From contig NZ_CP054840.1 in assembly GCF_013363755.1 (NCBI RefSeq), forward strand, positions 386,001 through 450,000: DNA of 64,000 bases. Direction: 5' to 3'. The notes beneath the pieces were generated by a model that saw only the letters and a program-made list of their open reading frames with translations, did no database searches and had not been told where the DNA came from. The position numbers were made by a program, and so were the translations under genes. Shown in pieces: positions 52,880 through 61,904 of this stretch; position 1 is the stretch's first letter; every line of letters begins with the position of its first letter. Origin of the DNA: Comamonas antarctica (GTDB lineage Bacteria > Pseudomonadota > Gammaproteobacteria > Burkholderiales > Burkholderiaceae_C).

Positions 52880-54676
52880 ATGCCCAGCTATCAACCGCCC
52901 CTGCGTGACATGCAGTTCCTGCTGCACGAAGTGTTCGAGGTCACGCAGGAGTTCCAGGCCATGCCGCGGCATGCCGAGGTCGATGCCGACACCATCAACG
53001 CGGTACTGGAAGAGGCGGGCAAGTTCGCGGCCGATGTGGTCTTTCCGCTGAACATCAGCGGCGACGAGCAAGGCTGCACGCTCGACCGCGACACCCATGC
53101 AGTGACCACGCCCGAAGGTTTCAAGCAAGCCTATGCCCAGTATGTCGAGGGCGGCTGGGCGGCGCTGAGCTGCGACCCCGAATACGGCGGCCAGGGCCTG
53201 CCGTTCGTCGTCAACCAGTGCCTCTATGAAATGCTCAACAGCGCCAACCAGGCCTGGACCATGTATCCCGGCCTGTCGCACGGTGCCTATGAAGCCCTGC
53301 ACACGCATGGCACCGAGGCGCAAAAGCAGCTGTACCTGCCCAAGCTGACCAGCGGCGAGTGGACCGGCACCATGTGCCTGACCGAGGCCCACTGCGGCAC
53401 CGACCTGGGCCTGCTGCGCACCAAGGCCGAGCCGCTGCCCGACGGCAGCTACAAGCTCACCGGCAACAAGATCTTCATCAGCGCCGGCGAGCATGACTTC
53501 ACGGAAAACATCGTGCACCTGGTGCTGGCCCGCCTGCCCGATGCGCCGGCCGGCTCCAAGGGCATCAGCCTGTTTGTCGTGCCCAAGTTCCTGGTCAACG
53601 CCGATGGCAGCCTGGGCGAGCGCAATCCGATCTTCTGCGGCGGGCTCGAGCACAAGATGGGCATCCATGGCAACGCCACGGCCCAGCTGAACCTCGATGG
53701 CGCTGTCGGCACGCTGGTCGGCCAGCCCCACAAAGGCCTGGCAGCGATGTTCGTGATGATGAATGCCGCGCGCCTGGGCGTGGGCAACCAGTCGCTGGGC
53801 CTGACCGAAGTCGCGTTCCAGAACGCGCTGGCTTATGCCAAGGACCGGCTGCAGATGCGCAGCCTGTCGGGCACCAAGGCCAAGGACAAGCCGGCCGACC
53901 CGATCATCGTCCATCCCGATGTGCGCCGCATGCTGCTCACCGCCAAGGCCTATGCCGAAGGCGGGCGCGCGCTGTCCACGTTCTGCGCGGTGCTGATCGA
54001 CAAGGAATTGCACCACCCCGACGAGAAGGTGCGCAAGGACAGCGCCGAACTGGTGGCGCTGCTCACGCCGGTGGTCAAGGCCTTCCTGACCGACAACGGC
54101 TGGACCGCGACCACGCTGAGCCAGCAGGTCTATGGCGGCCACGGCTACATCAAGGAATGGGGCATGGAGCAGTTCGTGCGCGATGCGCGCATCAACATGA
54201 TCTATGAAGGCACGAATGGCGTGCAGGCGCTCGACCTGCTGGGCCGCAAGGTGCTGGGCAACCAGGGCGCGAGCCTGAAGAAGTTCGGCAAGCTGGTGGC
54301 GCGGCTGGTGGAGGAGGAGGGCGTCAACGAGAAGATGGCCGAATTCATCAACCCGATCGCGCTGCTCGGCGAGCAGATGACCAAGTTCACCACCGAGATC
54401 GGCTTCAAGGGCATGCAGAACCCCGATGAGGTCGGTGCGGCCTCGGTCGACTACCTGCGCGTGGCCGGCCATCTGGTGTTCGGCTACCTGTTCGCGCGCA
54501 TGGCCCAGGTCGCGCTGCGCGCGATCGCCGCCGGCAACAGCGACCCGTTCTACCTGGCCAAGCTGCAGACCGCGCGCTTTTACTTTGCCAAGCTGTTCCC
54601 CGAGACCGCGACGCTGATGCGCACCGCGCGTGCCGGCAGCCGGGTGCTGATGGACAGCGACGCGGCGCTGGCCTGA
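52880..54676 (+). CDS. Acyl-CoA dehydrogenase
   Basis: A 598-residue FAD enzyme that starts beta-oxidation by forming trans-2-enoyl-CoA. It is longer than the classic 380-residue form and belongs with the DmdC/FadE-like large dehydrogenases. The flavin segment MCLTEAHCGTDLGLL, the QVYGGHGYIKEWGMEQFVRD block and the catalytic E443 in MIYEGTNGVQALDLLG are visible. The start at 52880 (MPSYQPPLRDMQFLL) is preceded by GGAGGAG. An intrinsic-terminator-like hairpin follows at 54677. Confidence 0.94.
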   Translation: MPSYQPPLRDMQFLLHEVFEVTQEFQAMPRHAEVDADTINAVLEEAGKFAADVVFPLNISGDEQGCTLDRDTHAVTTPEGFKQAYAQYVEGGWAALSCDPEYGGQGLPFVVNQCLYEMLNSANQAWTMYPGLSHGAYEALHTHGTEAQKQLYLPKLTSGEWTGTMCLTEAHCGTDLGLLRTKAEPLPDGSYKLTGNKIFISAGEHDFTENIVHLVLARLPDAPAGSKGISLFVVPKFLVNADGSLGERNPIFCGGLEHKMGIHGNATAQLNLDGAVGTLVGQPHKGLAAMFVMMNAARLGVGNQSLGLTEVAFQNALAYAKDRLQMRSLSGTKAKDKPADPIIVHPDVRRMLLTAKAYAEGGRALSTFCAVLIDKELHHPDEKVRKDSAELVALLTPVVKAFLTDNGWTATTLSQQVYGGHGYIKEWGMEQFVRDARINMIYEGTNGVQALDLLGRKVLGNQGASLKKFGKLVARLVEEEGVNEKMAEFINPIALLGEQMTKFTTEIGFKGMQNPDEVGAASVDYLRVAGHLVFGYLFARMAQVALRAIAAGNSDPFYLAKLQTARFYFAKLFPETATLMRTARAGSRVLMDSDAALA

Positions 54677-54710
54677 GGCCTGGGGCTGGGTCCCCGCCCC
54701 GGCCCTTTTC
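54677..54710 (+). terminator. Terminator-like hairpin after the acyl-CoA dehydrogenase
   Basis: Arms GGCCtGGGGC (54677-54686) and GCCCCGGCC (54696-54704) pair with one bulged T, and CTTTTC follows. It lies inside the cluster and may reduce read-through from the dehydrogenase into the genes downstream. Confidence 0.55.
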
Positions 54711-54746
54711 ATCGGACTTTTGCCTTTTTTCTTCAAGGAGATGCTC

Positions 54747-55181
54747 ATGTTCAAAGCTTTTGCTACGCTGGTCTGCCTTGGCATTGCCGTACCCGCCTGG
54801 GCGCAGATGACGCCCGTGGGCCTGTGGAAAAGCGTCGACGACAAGACGGGCGAGCCCAAGTCGGAGATCCGCATCACGGAGCAGGGCGGCGAGCTCAGCG
54901 GGCGCGTGGAAAAGCTGCTGCGCCCGGGCGCCGATGCGGCCGCGCGCTGCACGGCCTGCACCGACGAGCGCAAGGACCAGCCCATGGTCGGACTGGAAAT
55001 CATCCGCGGCGCGAAGAAGGCCGAAGGCAAGGAGGTCTGGGAAGGCGGCAAGATCCTCGACCCCGAATCGGGCAAGTCCTACACCCTGCGGCTCACGCCC
55101 ACCGACAGCGGAGCCAAGCTCGATGTGCGCGGCTCGATCGGGCCGTTCGGCCGCACCCAGACCTGGGTGCGCGTGCAGTAA
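54747..55181 (+). CDS. DUF2147 secreted protein
   Basis: A 144-residue protein with a signal peptide (MFKAFATLVCLGIAVPAWAQ). The mature domain, VGLWKSVDDKTGEPKSEIRI...GRVEKLL...GGKILDPESGKSYTLRL...VRGSIGPFGRTQTWVRV, is the DUF2147 beta-barrel-like family. A Cys pair (CTAC) may form a disulfide. AAGGAG lies six bases before the start at 54747; an ATG two codons upstream touches the ribosome site and is less likely. It sits between the acyl-CoA dehydrogenase and fadN-type genes. Its function is unknown. Confidence 0.88.
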   Translation: MFKAFATLVCLGIAVPAWAQMTPVGLWKSVDDKTGEPKSEIRITEQGGELSGRVEKLLRPGADAAARCTACTDERKDQPMVGLEIIRGAKKAEGKEVWEGGKILDPESGKSYTLRLTPTDSGAKLDVRGSIGPFGRTQTWVRVQ

Positions 55182-55235
55182 GCCCTCTGTTTCGCGGCCC
55201 CGCGCCAGGCGCGGGGCGCATTACCTGGAATTCCC

Positions 55236-57644
55236 ATGTCACGATTTGCAGTGAAGAAAGTCGCCGTGCTTGGCGCCGGCGTGATGGGCGCGCAGATTGC
55301 CGCCCATCTGGTCAACGTCAAGGTGCCGGTCATCCTGTTCGACCTGCCGGCCAAGGACGGCCCGAAAAGCGGCATTGCCGAAAAGGCGATCGCCAACCTG
55401 AAGAAACTCAAGCCGTCGCCGCTGGGCGTGGCCGGCGATGCCGATCTGATCCAGCCCGCGAACTACGAGCAGCACCTCAAGCTGCTCAAGGGCTGCGACC
55501 TGATCATCGAGGCCATTGCCGAGCGCATGGACTGGAAGACCGACCTGTACCAGAAGATCGCGCCTTTCGTCGCGAAGCACGCCATCGTCGCCAGCAACAC
55601 CTCCGGGCTGTCGATCACGCAGCTGGGCGCGGCCTTGCCCGAGGCGCTGCGGCCGCGCTTTTGCGGCATCCACTTCTTCAACCCGCCGCGCTACATGCAA
55701 CTTGTGGAGCTGATCGCCACGCCGGCCACCGATGCCCAGGTGGTCGACCAGCTCGAAGCCTTCGCGACCAGCACGCTGGGCAAGGGCGTGGTGCGCGCCA
55801 AGGACACGCCGAACTTCATCGCCAACCGCATCGGCATCGCCGGCATGCTGGGCACGATGCAGGAGGTCGAGAACTTCGGCCTCGGCTACGACGTGGTCGA
55901 CGACCTCACGGGCAAGAAGCTGGGCCGCGCATCGAGCGGCACCTTCCGCACCGCCGATGTCGTGGGCCTGGACACCATGGCGCATGTGATCAAGACGCTG
56001 CAGGACAACCTCAGCGCCGACAGCGATCCGTTCTACGCCAGCTACGCCACGCCGCCGGTGCTGCAAAAGCTGCTCGACCTGGGCCAGCTGGGCCAGAAGT
56101 CGGGCGCGGGCTTCTACAAGAAGGTCGGGCGCGACATCCTGCGCTTCGAGCTCGACAGCGAGGACTACGTGCCTGGCGGCGCGAAGGCCGATGAGGTCTA
56201 TGCGCGCATGCTGAAAAAGCCCGCGGCCGAGCGCCTGAAGCTGCTGCGCAATGCCGAGGGCGCGCCCGGCAAGTTCCTCTGGGCCATCCTGCGCAACAGC
56301 TTCCATTACGCGGCCGTGCATCTGGAGGGCATTGCCGAGAGCGCGCGCGACGTCGACCAGGCGATGCGCTGGGGCTTCGGCATGCGCCAGGGGCCGTTCG
56401 AGCTGTGGCAGGAAGCCGGCTGGCTCGAGGTCGCAAAAATGGTGCAGGAAGATATCGATGCCGGCAAGGCGCTGAGCCGCGCCCCGCTGCCGGCCTGGGT
56501 GTTCGAGGGCCCGGTGGCCGAGGCCGGCGGCGTGCACACGGCCGCAGGCTCGTGGAGCCCGGCGCAGCGCCAGTTCGTTGCGCGCCGCGATCTGCCGGTC
56601 TATGCGCGCCAGCTGTTTCCCGAGCGGCTGCTGGGCGAGGCGGGCGAAGGCTTCGAGACCGCGGGCACGACGCTCAGCGAAACCGATGCGCTGCGCGTGT
56701 GGACGCTCGATGAAGGCGAGGACCGGGTGCTGATTGCCAGCATCAAGAACAAGATGCATGCGATCAGCCCGGCCGTGATGGAAGGGCTCATGGAAGCGCT
56801 GGAACTGGCCGAAGCCGAGTATGCGGGCATGGTCATCTGGTCGGGCGACGCGCCGTTCAGCGTCGGCGCCGACCTGCAGGCCACCATGCCGGCGTTTGTC
56901 GTCGGCGGCGCCGATGCGGTGGAGAGCATCGAACAGGAGCTGCAGCAGCTGATGCTGCGCCTGCGCTATGCGCAGGTGCCGGTCGTGGCCGGCATCCACG
57001 GCATGGCGCTGGGCGGCGGCTGCGAGCTGGCCGTGCACTGCGCACGCCGCGTGGCGCACATGGAAAGCTATATCGGGCTGGTCGAAGTCGGCGTCGGCCT
57101 GGTGCCGGGCGCGGGCGGGCTGACCTACATCGCGCGGCGCGCGGCCGAGAACGCCGCCACCTCGACCGGCAAGGACCTGCTGCCCTTCCTGACAGAAGGC
57201 TTCACGGCCGCGGCCATGGCCAAGGTCGGCACCAGCGCGCTGGAATCGCGCCAGCTGGGCTATCTGCTCGACAGCGACATCATCGTCGCGCACAAGGACG
57301 AAGTGCTGTTCGTGGCGCTCAACGAAGCCCGGGCGCTGGCTTCGAGCGGCTGGCGCGCGCCGCACAAGCGGCTGTTCCCGGTCGCCGGGCGCAGCGGCAT
57401 TGCAACGATCCGCGGCTCGCTGGTCAACATGCGCGATGGCGGCTTCATCAGCGACCACGACCAATACATCGCGACGCTGATTGCCGGGGTGGTCTGCGGC
57501 GGCGATGTCGACGCCGGCACGCTGGTCAGCGAGGAGTACCTGATGCAACTCGAGCGCAAGGCTTTCTGCGGGCTGATTGCGCACCCGAAGAGCCAGGAGC
57601 GCATCCTGGGCATGCTGTCCACCGGCAAGCCACTGCGCAATTGA
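55236..57644 (+). CDS. 3-hydroxyacyl-CoA dehydrogenase / enoyl-CoA hydratase (FadN type)
   Basis: An 802-residue bifunctional beta-oxidation enzyme. The order is dehydrogenase first (about 5-400, LGAGVMGAQIA NAD motif, SNTSGLSI, HFFNPPRYM), then hydratase (about 490-720, IHGMALGGGCELAVHCARRV oxyanion motif and VEVGVGLVPGAGGLTYIARRA). This order is FadN-like and differs from FadB/FadJ, where the hydratase is first. The start is at 55236, with the thiolase gene 19 nt after the stop. Confidence 0.94.
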   Translation: MSRFAVKKVAVLGAGVMGAQIAAHLVNVKVPVILFDLPAKDGPKSGIAEKAIANLKKLKPSPLGVAGDADLIQPANYEQHLKLLKGCDLIIEAIAERMDWKTDLYQKIAPFVAKHAIVASNTSGLSITQLGAALPEALRPRFCGIHFFNPPRYMQLVELIATPATDAQVVDQLEAFATSTLGKGVVRAKDTPNFIANRIGIAGMLGTMQEVENFGLGYDVVDDLTGKKLGRASSGTFRTADVVGLDTMAHVIKTLQDNLSADSDPFYASYATPPVLQKLLDLGQLGQKSGAGFYKKVGRDILRFELDSEDYVPGGAKADEVYARMLKKPAAERLKLLRNAEGAPGKFLWAILRNSFHYAAVHLEGIAESARDVDQAMRWGFGMRQGPFELWQEAGWLEVAKMVQEDIDAGKALSRAPLPAWVFEGPVAEAGGVHTAAGSWSPAQRQFVARRDLPVYARQLFPERLLGEAGEGFETAGTTLSETDALRVWTLDEGEDRVLIASIKNKMHAISPAVMEGLMEALELAEAEYAGMVIWSGDAPFSVGADLQATMPAFVVGGADAVESIEQELQQLMLRLRYAQVPVVAGIHGMALGGGCELAVHCARRVAHMESYIGLVEVGVGLVPGAGGLTYIARRAAENAATSTGKDLLPFLTEGFTAAAMAKVGTSALESRQLGYLLDSDIIVAHKDEVLFVALNEARALASSGWRAPHKRLFPVAGRSGIATIRGSLVNMRDGGFISDHDQYIATLIAGVVCGGDVDAGTLVSEEYLMQLERKAFCGLIAHPKSQERILGMLSTGKPLRN

Positions 57645-57663
57645 TGTGGCAAAGGAATAGAAC

Positions 57664-58860
57664 ATGAAACAGATCCAGGACGCCTATATCGTTGCCGCGA
57701 CGCGCACGCCCATCGGCCGCTCGCACAAGGGCTTCTTTCGCAACTACCGGCCCGACGACCTGCTGGCCACGACGCTCAAGAGCGCGCTGGCCCAGGTGCC
57801 CGGGCTCGACCCGGCGAGCATCGAGGACATCGTCTGCGGCTGCGCGATCCCCGAGGCCCAGCAGGGGCTGAACGTGGCGCGCATCGCGGCCGTGCTCGCG
57901 GGCCTGCCGACCAGCGTCGGCGGCATCACCGTCAACCGTTTCTGTGCTTCGGGCCTGTCGGCGGTGCAGATGGCGGCCGACCGCATCCGCGTGGGCGAGG
58001 CCGACGTGATGATTGCCGCGGGCGTCGAGAGCATGAGCATGGTGCCGATGATGGGCAATGCGCCCAGCCTGTCGCCCAGCATCTTCGCGCGCGACGGCGA
58101 CGTGGGCATCGCCTACGGCATGGGCCTCACGGCCGAGAAGGTCGCGCAGCAATGGAAGGTGAGCCGCGAGGCCCAGGATGCCTTCGCGCTGGCCTCGCAC
58201 CAGAAGGCGCTCGCGGCCCAGGCTGCGGGCGCATTCGCCGACGAGATCACGCCGATCGAAGTCACCGACCACGCGCTGGACCTGGTCTCGGGCGAGATCG
58301 CGCTGAACACGCGCACCGTGTCGCTGGACGAAGGCGCACGCCCCGACACCAGCCTCGAAGGCCTGGCCAAGCTGCGCACGGTGTTTGCGGCGCGCGGCAG
58401 CGTGACCGCGGGCAACAGCTCGCAGACCAGCGATGGCGCGGGCGCGCTGATCCTGGCCAGCGAGTCGGCCGTCAAACGCTTCGGCCTGACGCCGCTGGCG
58501 CGTTTCGTGAGCTTTGCAAGCAAGGGCGTGCCGCCGGTGATCATGGGCATCGGCCCGATCGAGGCGATTCCCGCAGCGCTGCGCTATGCCGGCCTGAACC
58601 AGCAGGACATCGACTGGTTCGAGCTCAACGAAGCGTTTGCGGCGCAGTCGCTGGCGGTCATCAACACGCTGGGCCTCGACCCGGCCAAGGTCAACCCGAT
58701 GGGCGGCGCGATTGCGCTGGGCCATCCGCTGGGCGCGACCGGAGCGATCCGCGCGGCCACGGTGGTGCATGCGCTGCGCCGCAACCAGCTCAAATACGGC
58801 ATGGTGACCATGTGCGTCGGCATGGGGCAGGGGGCCGCAGGCATCTTCGAGCGCGTGTGA
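57664..58860 (+). CDS. fadA: Acetyl-CoA C-acyltransferase (thiolase)
   Basis: A 398-residue thiolase that splits 3-oxoacyl-CoA to acetyl-CoA. The acyl-accepting cysteine is C94 in NRFCASGLSAVQ. The C-terminal motifs GGAIALGHPLGATGA and MCVGMGQGAAG carry the other catalytic His and Cys. It forms a pair with the FadN-type enzyme upstream, so it is likely the degradative thiolase. Confidence 0.94.
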   Translation: MKQIQDAYIVAATRTPIGRSHKGFFRNYRPDDLLATTLKSALAQVPGLDPASIEDIVCGCAIPEAQQGLNVARIAAVLAGLPTSVGGITVNRFCASGLSAVQMAADRIRVGEADVMIAAGVESMSMVPMMGNAPSLSPSIFARDGDVGIAYGMGLTAEKVAQQWKVSREAQDAFALASHQKALAAQAAGAFADEITPIEVTDHALDLVSGEIALNTRTVSLDEGARPDTSLEGLAKLRTVFAARGSVTAGNSSQTSDGAGALILASESAVKRFGLTPLARFVSFASKGVPPVIMGIGPIEAIPAALRYAGLNQQDIDWFELNEAFAAQSLAVINTLGLDPAKVNPMGGAIALGHPLGATGAIRAATVVHALRRNQLKYGMVTMCVGMGQGAAGIFERV

Positions 58861-58916
58861 GCGCTACAGTCGCCAAAACGACCGCCGTCCCGGCTTTTCC
58901 CGCCCACACTTGCGCC

Positions 58917-59741
58917 ATGACCATGACCCATCCTCTTGATTCGGCATTACAACTGCAACCGGTGTCCCCAGGCCAGTACGAAGGACAAACCAGCCCCGGC
59001 TACTGGAACATGGTGGGGCCGTTTGGCGGCATCACCGCGGCCACGCTGGTCAAGGCGGTCATGGACCATCCGCAGCGCCTGGGCGAACCGCTGTCGCTCA
59101 CCGTGAACTACGCCGGCGCGCTCACCGCGGGCACGTTCACGCTGCAGGTCACGCCGGTGCGCACCAACCGCTCGACCCAGCACTGGACGCTGTCGGTGCT
59201 GCAGGTCGATGGCGAAGGCGAACTCGTCGTGACGACCACGGCCACCGTCGTGACCGCGGTGCGGCGCGAGACCTGGAGCATGTCCGACGAACCCATGCCC
59301 GAGGTGGTGCCGCCGGGCGAACTGCAGCGCATTGCTCCGGGCTTTGGCGTCGAATGGCTCTCGCGCTACGAGATGCGCCCGGTGCAGGGGGCGCTGCCCA
59401 AGGACTGGGATGGTGCGGTCAGCTCCAGCCTGTCGCAGCTGTGGATGCGCGACGACCCGCCGCGGCCGCTGGACTTCTGCGCGCTGGCCGCGCTGGCCGA
59501 TGTGTTCTTTCCCCGCGTCTGGCTGCGCCGCGCGCGCCGGGTGCCGGCGGGCACGGTATCGATCACGGTCTATTTCCACGCCAGCCAGGCGCAGCTGCAG
59601 ACCACGGGCACGGGCTATCTGCTGGGCCAGGCGCGCGGCCAGGAGTTTCGCAACGGCTTCTTCGACCAGACGGCGCAGCTCTGGAACGAGGCCGGCTATC
59701 TGCTTGCCACCAGCCACCAGATTGTCTATTTCAAGGAATGA
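58917..59741 (+). CDS. Acyl-CoA thioesterase, TesB-like
   Basis: A 274-residue double hot-dog protein of the acyl-CoA thioesterase II/TesB-like group. The N-terminal half has SPGYWNMVGPFGGITAATLVKAV and TVNYAGAL; the C-terminal half has the PLDFCALAALADVFFPRVWLRR and VYFHA segments. It would release fatty acids from CoA. The frame upstream is open, but 58917 (MTMTHPLDSAL) fits family length and lies after the thiolase stop. Confidence 0.88.
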   Translation: MTMTHPLDSALQLQPVSPGQYEGQTSPGYWNMVGPFGGITAATLVKAVMDHPQRLGEPLSLTVNYAGALTAGTFTLQVTPVRTNRSTQHWTLSVLQVDGEGELVVTTTATVVTAVRRETWSMSDEPMPEVVPPGELQRIAPGFGVEWLSRYEMRPVQGALPKDWDGAVSSSLSQLWMRDDPPRPLDFCALAALADVFFPRVWLRRARRVPAGTVSITVYFHASQAQLQTTGTGYLLGQARGQEFRNGFFDQTAQLWNEAGYLLATSHQIVYFKE

Positions 59742-59771
59742 AACGCGCGCCGCGCAAGGGAAAATGACGCC

Positions 59772-60557
59772 ATGACAGCTACCACCTCCTCCGACATCCT
59801 GGTGCACACCGAAGACGGTGTCTGCACGCTCACCTTCAACCGCGCCGCGAAGAAGAACTCGATCACTTCCGAGATGTATGGCGCGATGGCCGATGCGCTG
59901 GCCGCCGCGCGCGAAGACGCCGCGGTGCGCGTGCTCGTGTTCCAGGGCGACCTGGCGATCTTCAGTGCCGGCAACGACCTGGGCGACTTTCTCAACGCGG
60001 CCCAGAACAGCGTGGCCGGCGACACCCCGGTCATGCGCTTCATGCACAACCTCGCCGACTTCCCCAAGCCGGTCATCGCCGCGGTCTGCGGCCCCGCCGT
60101 GGGCATCGGCACCACCATGCTGCTGCATTGCGACCTGGTCTATGCAGGCGACAACGCGGCGTTCTCGCTGCCTTTCGTGAACCTGGGCCTGTGCCCGGAG
60201 TTCAGCTCCAGCCTGCTGCTGCCCCAGCTGATGGGCTACCACCGCGCGGCCGAGGCCCTGTTGCTGGGCGAGCCTTTCCTCGCCGAAGCCGCGCTCGAAG
60301 TCGGCCTGGTCAACCGCGTGGTGCCGCCCAGCGAATGCAACGCCCTGGCCCAGCGCCAGGCGCGCAAGCTGGCCGCCAAGCCGCTGTCGGCGCTGGTCGA
60401 GTCCAAGCGCCTGATGAAATCGGGCCAAGCCTCCCTGGTGCGCACCCGCATGGCCGAGGAAGGCCAGAGCTTCGGCCGCATGCTGCATGAGCCTGCGGCG
60501 CGCGAAGCCGTTTCGGCCTTCCTGGAAAAGCGCCACCCCGACTTCAGCAAGGTGTAG
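59772..60557 (+). CDS. Enoyl-CoA hydratase/isomerase family protein
   Basis: A 261-residue crotonase. The oxyanion-hole segments are FSAGNDLGDF and CGPAVGIGTTMLLHCDLVYA; the LPFVNLGLCPEFSSSLLLPQLMG block places a Glu where the hydratase/isomerase acid would be. It ends the beta-oxidation cluster. A hydratase or isomerase activity for unsaturated or substituted acyl-CoA is plausible. Confidence 0.9.
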   Translation: MTATTSSDILVHTEDGVCTLTFNRAAKKNSITSEMYGAMADALAAAREDAAVRVLVFQGDLAIFSAGNDLGDFLNAAQNSVAGDTPVMRFMHNLADFPKPVIAAVCGPAVGIGTTMLLHCDLVYAGDNAAFSLPFVNLGLCPEFSSSLLLPQLMGYHRAAEALLLGEPFLAEAALEVGLVNRVVPPSECNALAQRQARKLAAKPLSALVESKRLMKSGQASLVRTRMAEEGQSFGRMLHEPAAREAVSAFLEKRHPDFSKV

Positions 60558-60609
60558 GTCCGGCGACAGGTCTGTCAGCCAAGCACTTATAGATGTGTAA
60601 TCAAGAAAC

Positions 60610-60619
60610 GCTTGCAAGC
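60610..60619. promoter_or_regulatory. Perfect palindrome upstream of the bactofilin gene
   Basis: GCTTGCAAGC is a perfect 10-bp palindrome 98 nt before the bactofilin start, in a 159-nt non-coding stretch that is richer in A and T. It may be a protein-binding site. A chance occurrence is possible. Confidence 0.25.
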
Positions 60620-60716
60620 AGATGCGTCTCTCGAAGGACTTGGTTACTTTTATTGCGTGATGAGGGGAATTATTGCCAAGATGGGGCTCTAGCATGGACG
60701 CTTTCTAGGAGAGACC

Positions 60717-61349
60717 ATGGCTGTGCAGAACCCCTTTTTTGGCAAGCGTGACAACGACAGTTTCACCCCCCGTACTCCCGCAACCGGTCTGGCATCGACC
60801 GGCAACAGCTATGGCGCATCCCAGGCCAGCACCCCGAGCGGCAGCACCCAGGCTGTCCAGGGCGCCGCTGCGGCCCAGGGGCAGAGCCAGGGCGGCAGCC
60901 GCCTGATCGTCGGCCCCAACATCAAGCTCAAGGGCGTTGAAATCACCGATTGCGACACGCTGGTAGTCGAAGGCACGGTCGAAGCCACCATGGATTCGCG
61001 TGTGATCGAGATTGCCGAACAGGGCGCTTTCCACGGCACGGCCGAAATCGATGTGGCGGAAATCCGCGGCGTGTTCGACGGCACGCTGGTGGTGCGCGAG
61101 AAGCTCGTGATCTACGGCACGGGCAAGGTCAGCGGCAAGATCCGCTACGGCAAGGTGGTGATCGAAGAGGGCGGCGAACTCACGGGCCAGATCGAGGCCG
61201 GTTCTTCGGCGCGCAGCGCCGCGCCCGCCATCGCCCTGGGCAACAGCACGCCGGCCGCCATTGTCACGCCGGCGGCGCCGGCTGCGGTCGCCAGCAGCCC
61301 GGCCACGGTGGCCAGCCAGCCACGCCAGGTGGCCGGCGCTACCGCCTGA
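60717..61349 (+). CDS. Bactofilin-family cytoskeletal protein
   Basis: A 210-residue protein with a Ser/Thr/Gln-rich N-terminal tail, a central beta-helical bactofilin domain (about 62-150: LIVGPNIKLKGVEITDCDTLVVEGTVEATM..., EIRGVFDGTLVV, GKVSGKIRYGKVVIEEGGELTG) and an Ala/Pro-rich tail. Bactofilins form filaments without nucleotide and often recruit cell-wall enzymes. AGGAGAG lies upstream of the ATG. No peptidase partner gene of the LmdC type is adjacent. Confidence 0.93.
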   Translation: MAVQNPFFGKRDNDSFTPRTPATGLASTGNSYGASQASTPSGSTQAVQGAAAAQGQSQGGSRLIVGPNIKLKGVEITDCDTLVVEGTVEATMDSRVIEIAEQGAFHGTAEIDVAEIRGVFDGTLVVREKLVIYGTGKVSGKIRYGKVVIEEGGELTGQIEAGSSARSAAPAIALGNSTPAAIVTPAAPAAVASSPATVASQPRQVAGATA

Positions 61350-61401
61350 GCCAGGTTTTGCCTTCCAGCCGCGGCCAGCATGCCGGGGCTGGCCGCAACG
61401 T

Positions 61402-61866
61402 TCAATCGGTTTTTTGCGCCGCGTTGCGCGCTATCGCCGCGCGCCACGCGGCGATCTGCGCGTTCTCGGGCAGCGCCTGCGGCTTGCCCTGCGCATCGAT
61501 GGCGACATAGGTCAGCAAGGCCTCGGTCACCTTGACGAAGCGCCCCTGGTCGGCAAAGCGCTCGGCATAGACTTCGACATCGACCGTCACCGAGGTGCGG
61601 CCCACGCGTTGCACGCTCGAATAGAACGACAGGATGTCGCCGACGCGCACCGGCTGCTTGAAGATGAATTCATTGACCGCCACGGTCACCATGCGCGGGC
61701 CCAGGCGCGAGGGCAGCACCGAACCCGCAAGATCGACCTGCGCCATGACCCAGCCGCCGAAGATGTCGCCATTGGCGTTGACATCGGCAGGCATGGGAAT
61801 CACCTTGAGCACGAGAACCTTGTCTGCGGGCAATGGGTGGGGAGGAAGGTCTTGACGCGGTGGCAT
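61402..61866 (-). CDS. Acyl-CoA thioesterase, YciA type
   Basis: A 154-residue single hot-dog thioesterase. The hallmark NANGDIFGGWVMAQVDLAGS contains the catalytic Asp/Asn region, and VNEFIFKQPVRVGDILSFYS and the later EALLTYVAID fit YciA. A GTG two codons upstream could also start the protein. It is divergent from the ABC exporter gene; only 38 nt separate the starts. Confidence 0.92.
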   Translation of the reverse strand: MPPRQDLPPHPLPADKVLVLKVIPMPADVNANGDIFGGWVMAQVDLAGSVLPSRLGPRMVTVAVNEFIFKQPVRVGDILSFYSSVQRVGRTSVTVDVEVYAERFADQGRFVKVTEALLTYVAIDAQGKPQALPENAQIAAWRAAIARNAAQKTD

Positions 61867-61904
61867 TGGCACAATCGGAAATATAACAACCGAAATTGTC
61901 CCCG

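Noticed and set aside
52853..55075. 740-codon open frame antisense to the acyl-CoA dehydrogenase and DUF2147 genes
   Set aside because: Shadow frame of clear genes; no family features.
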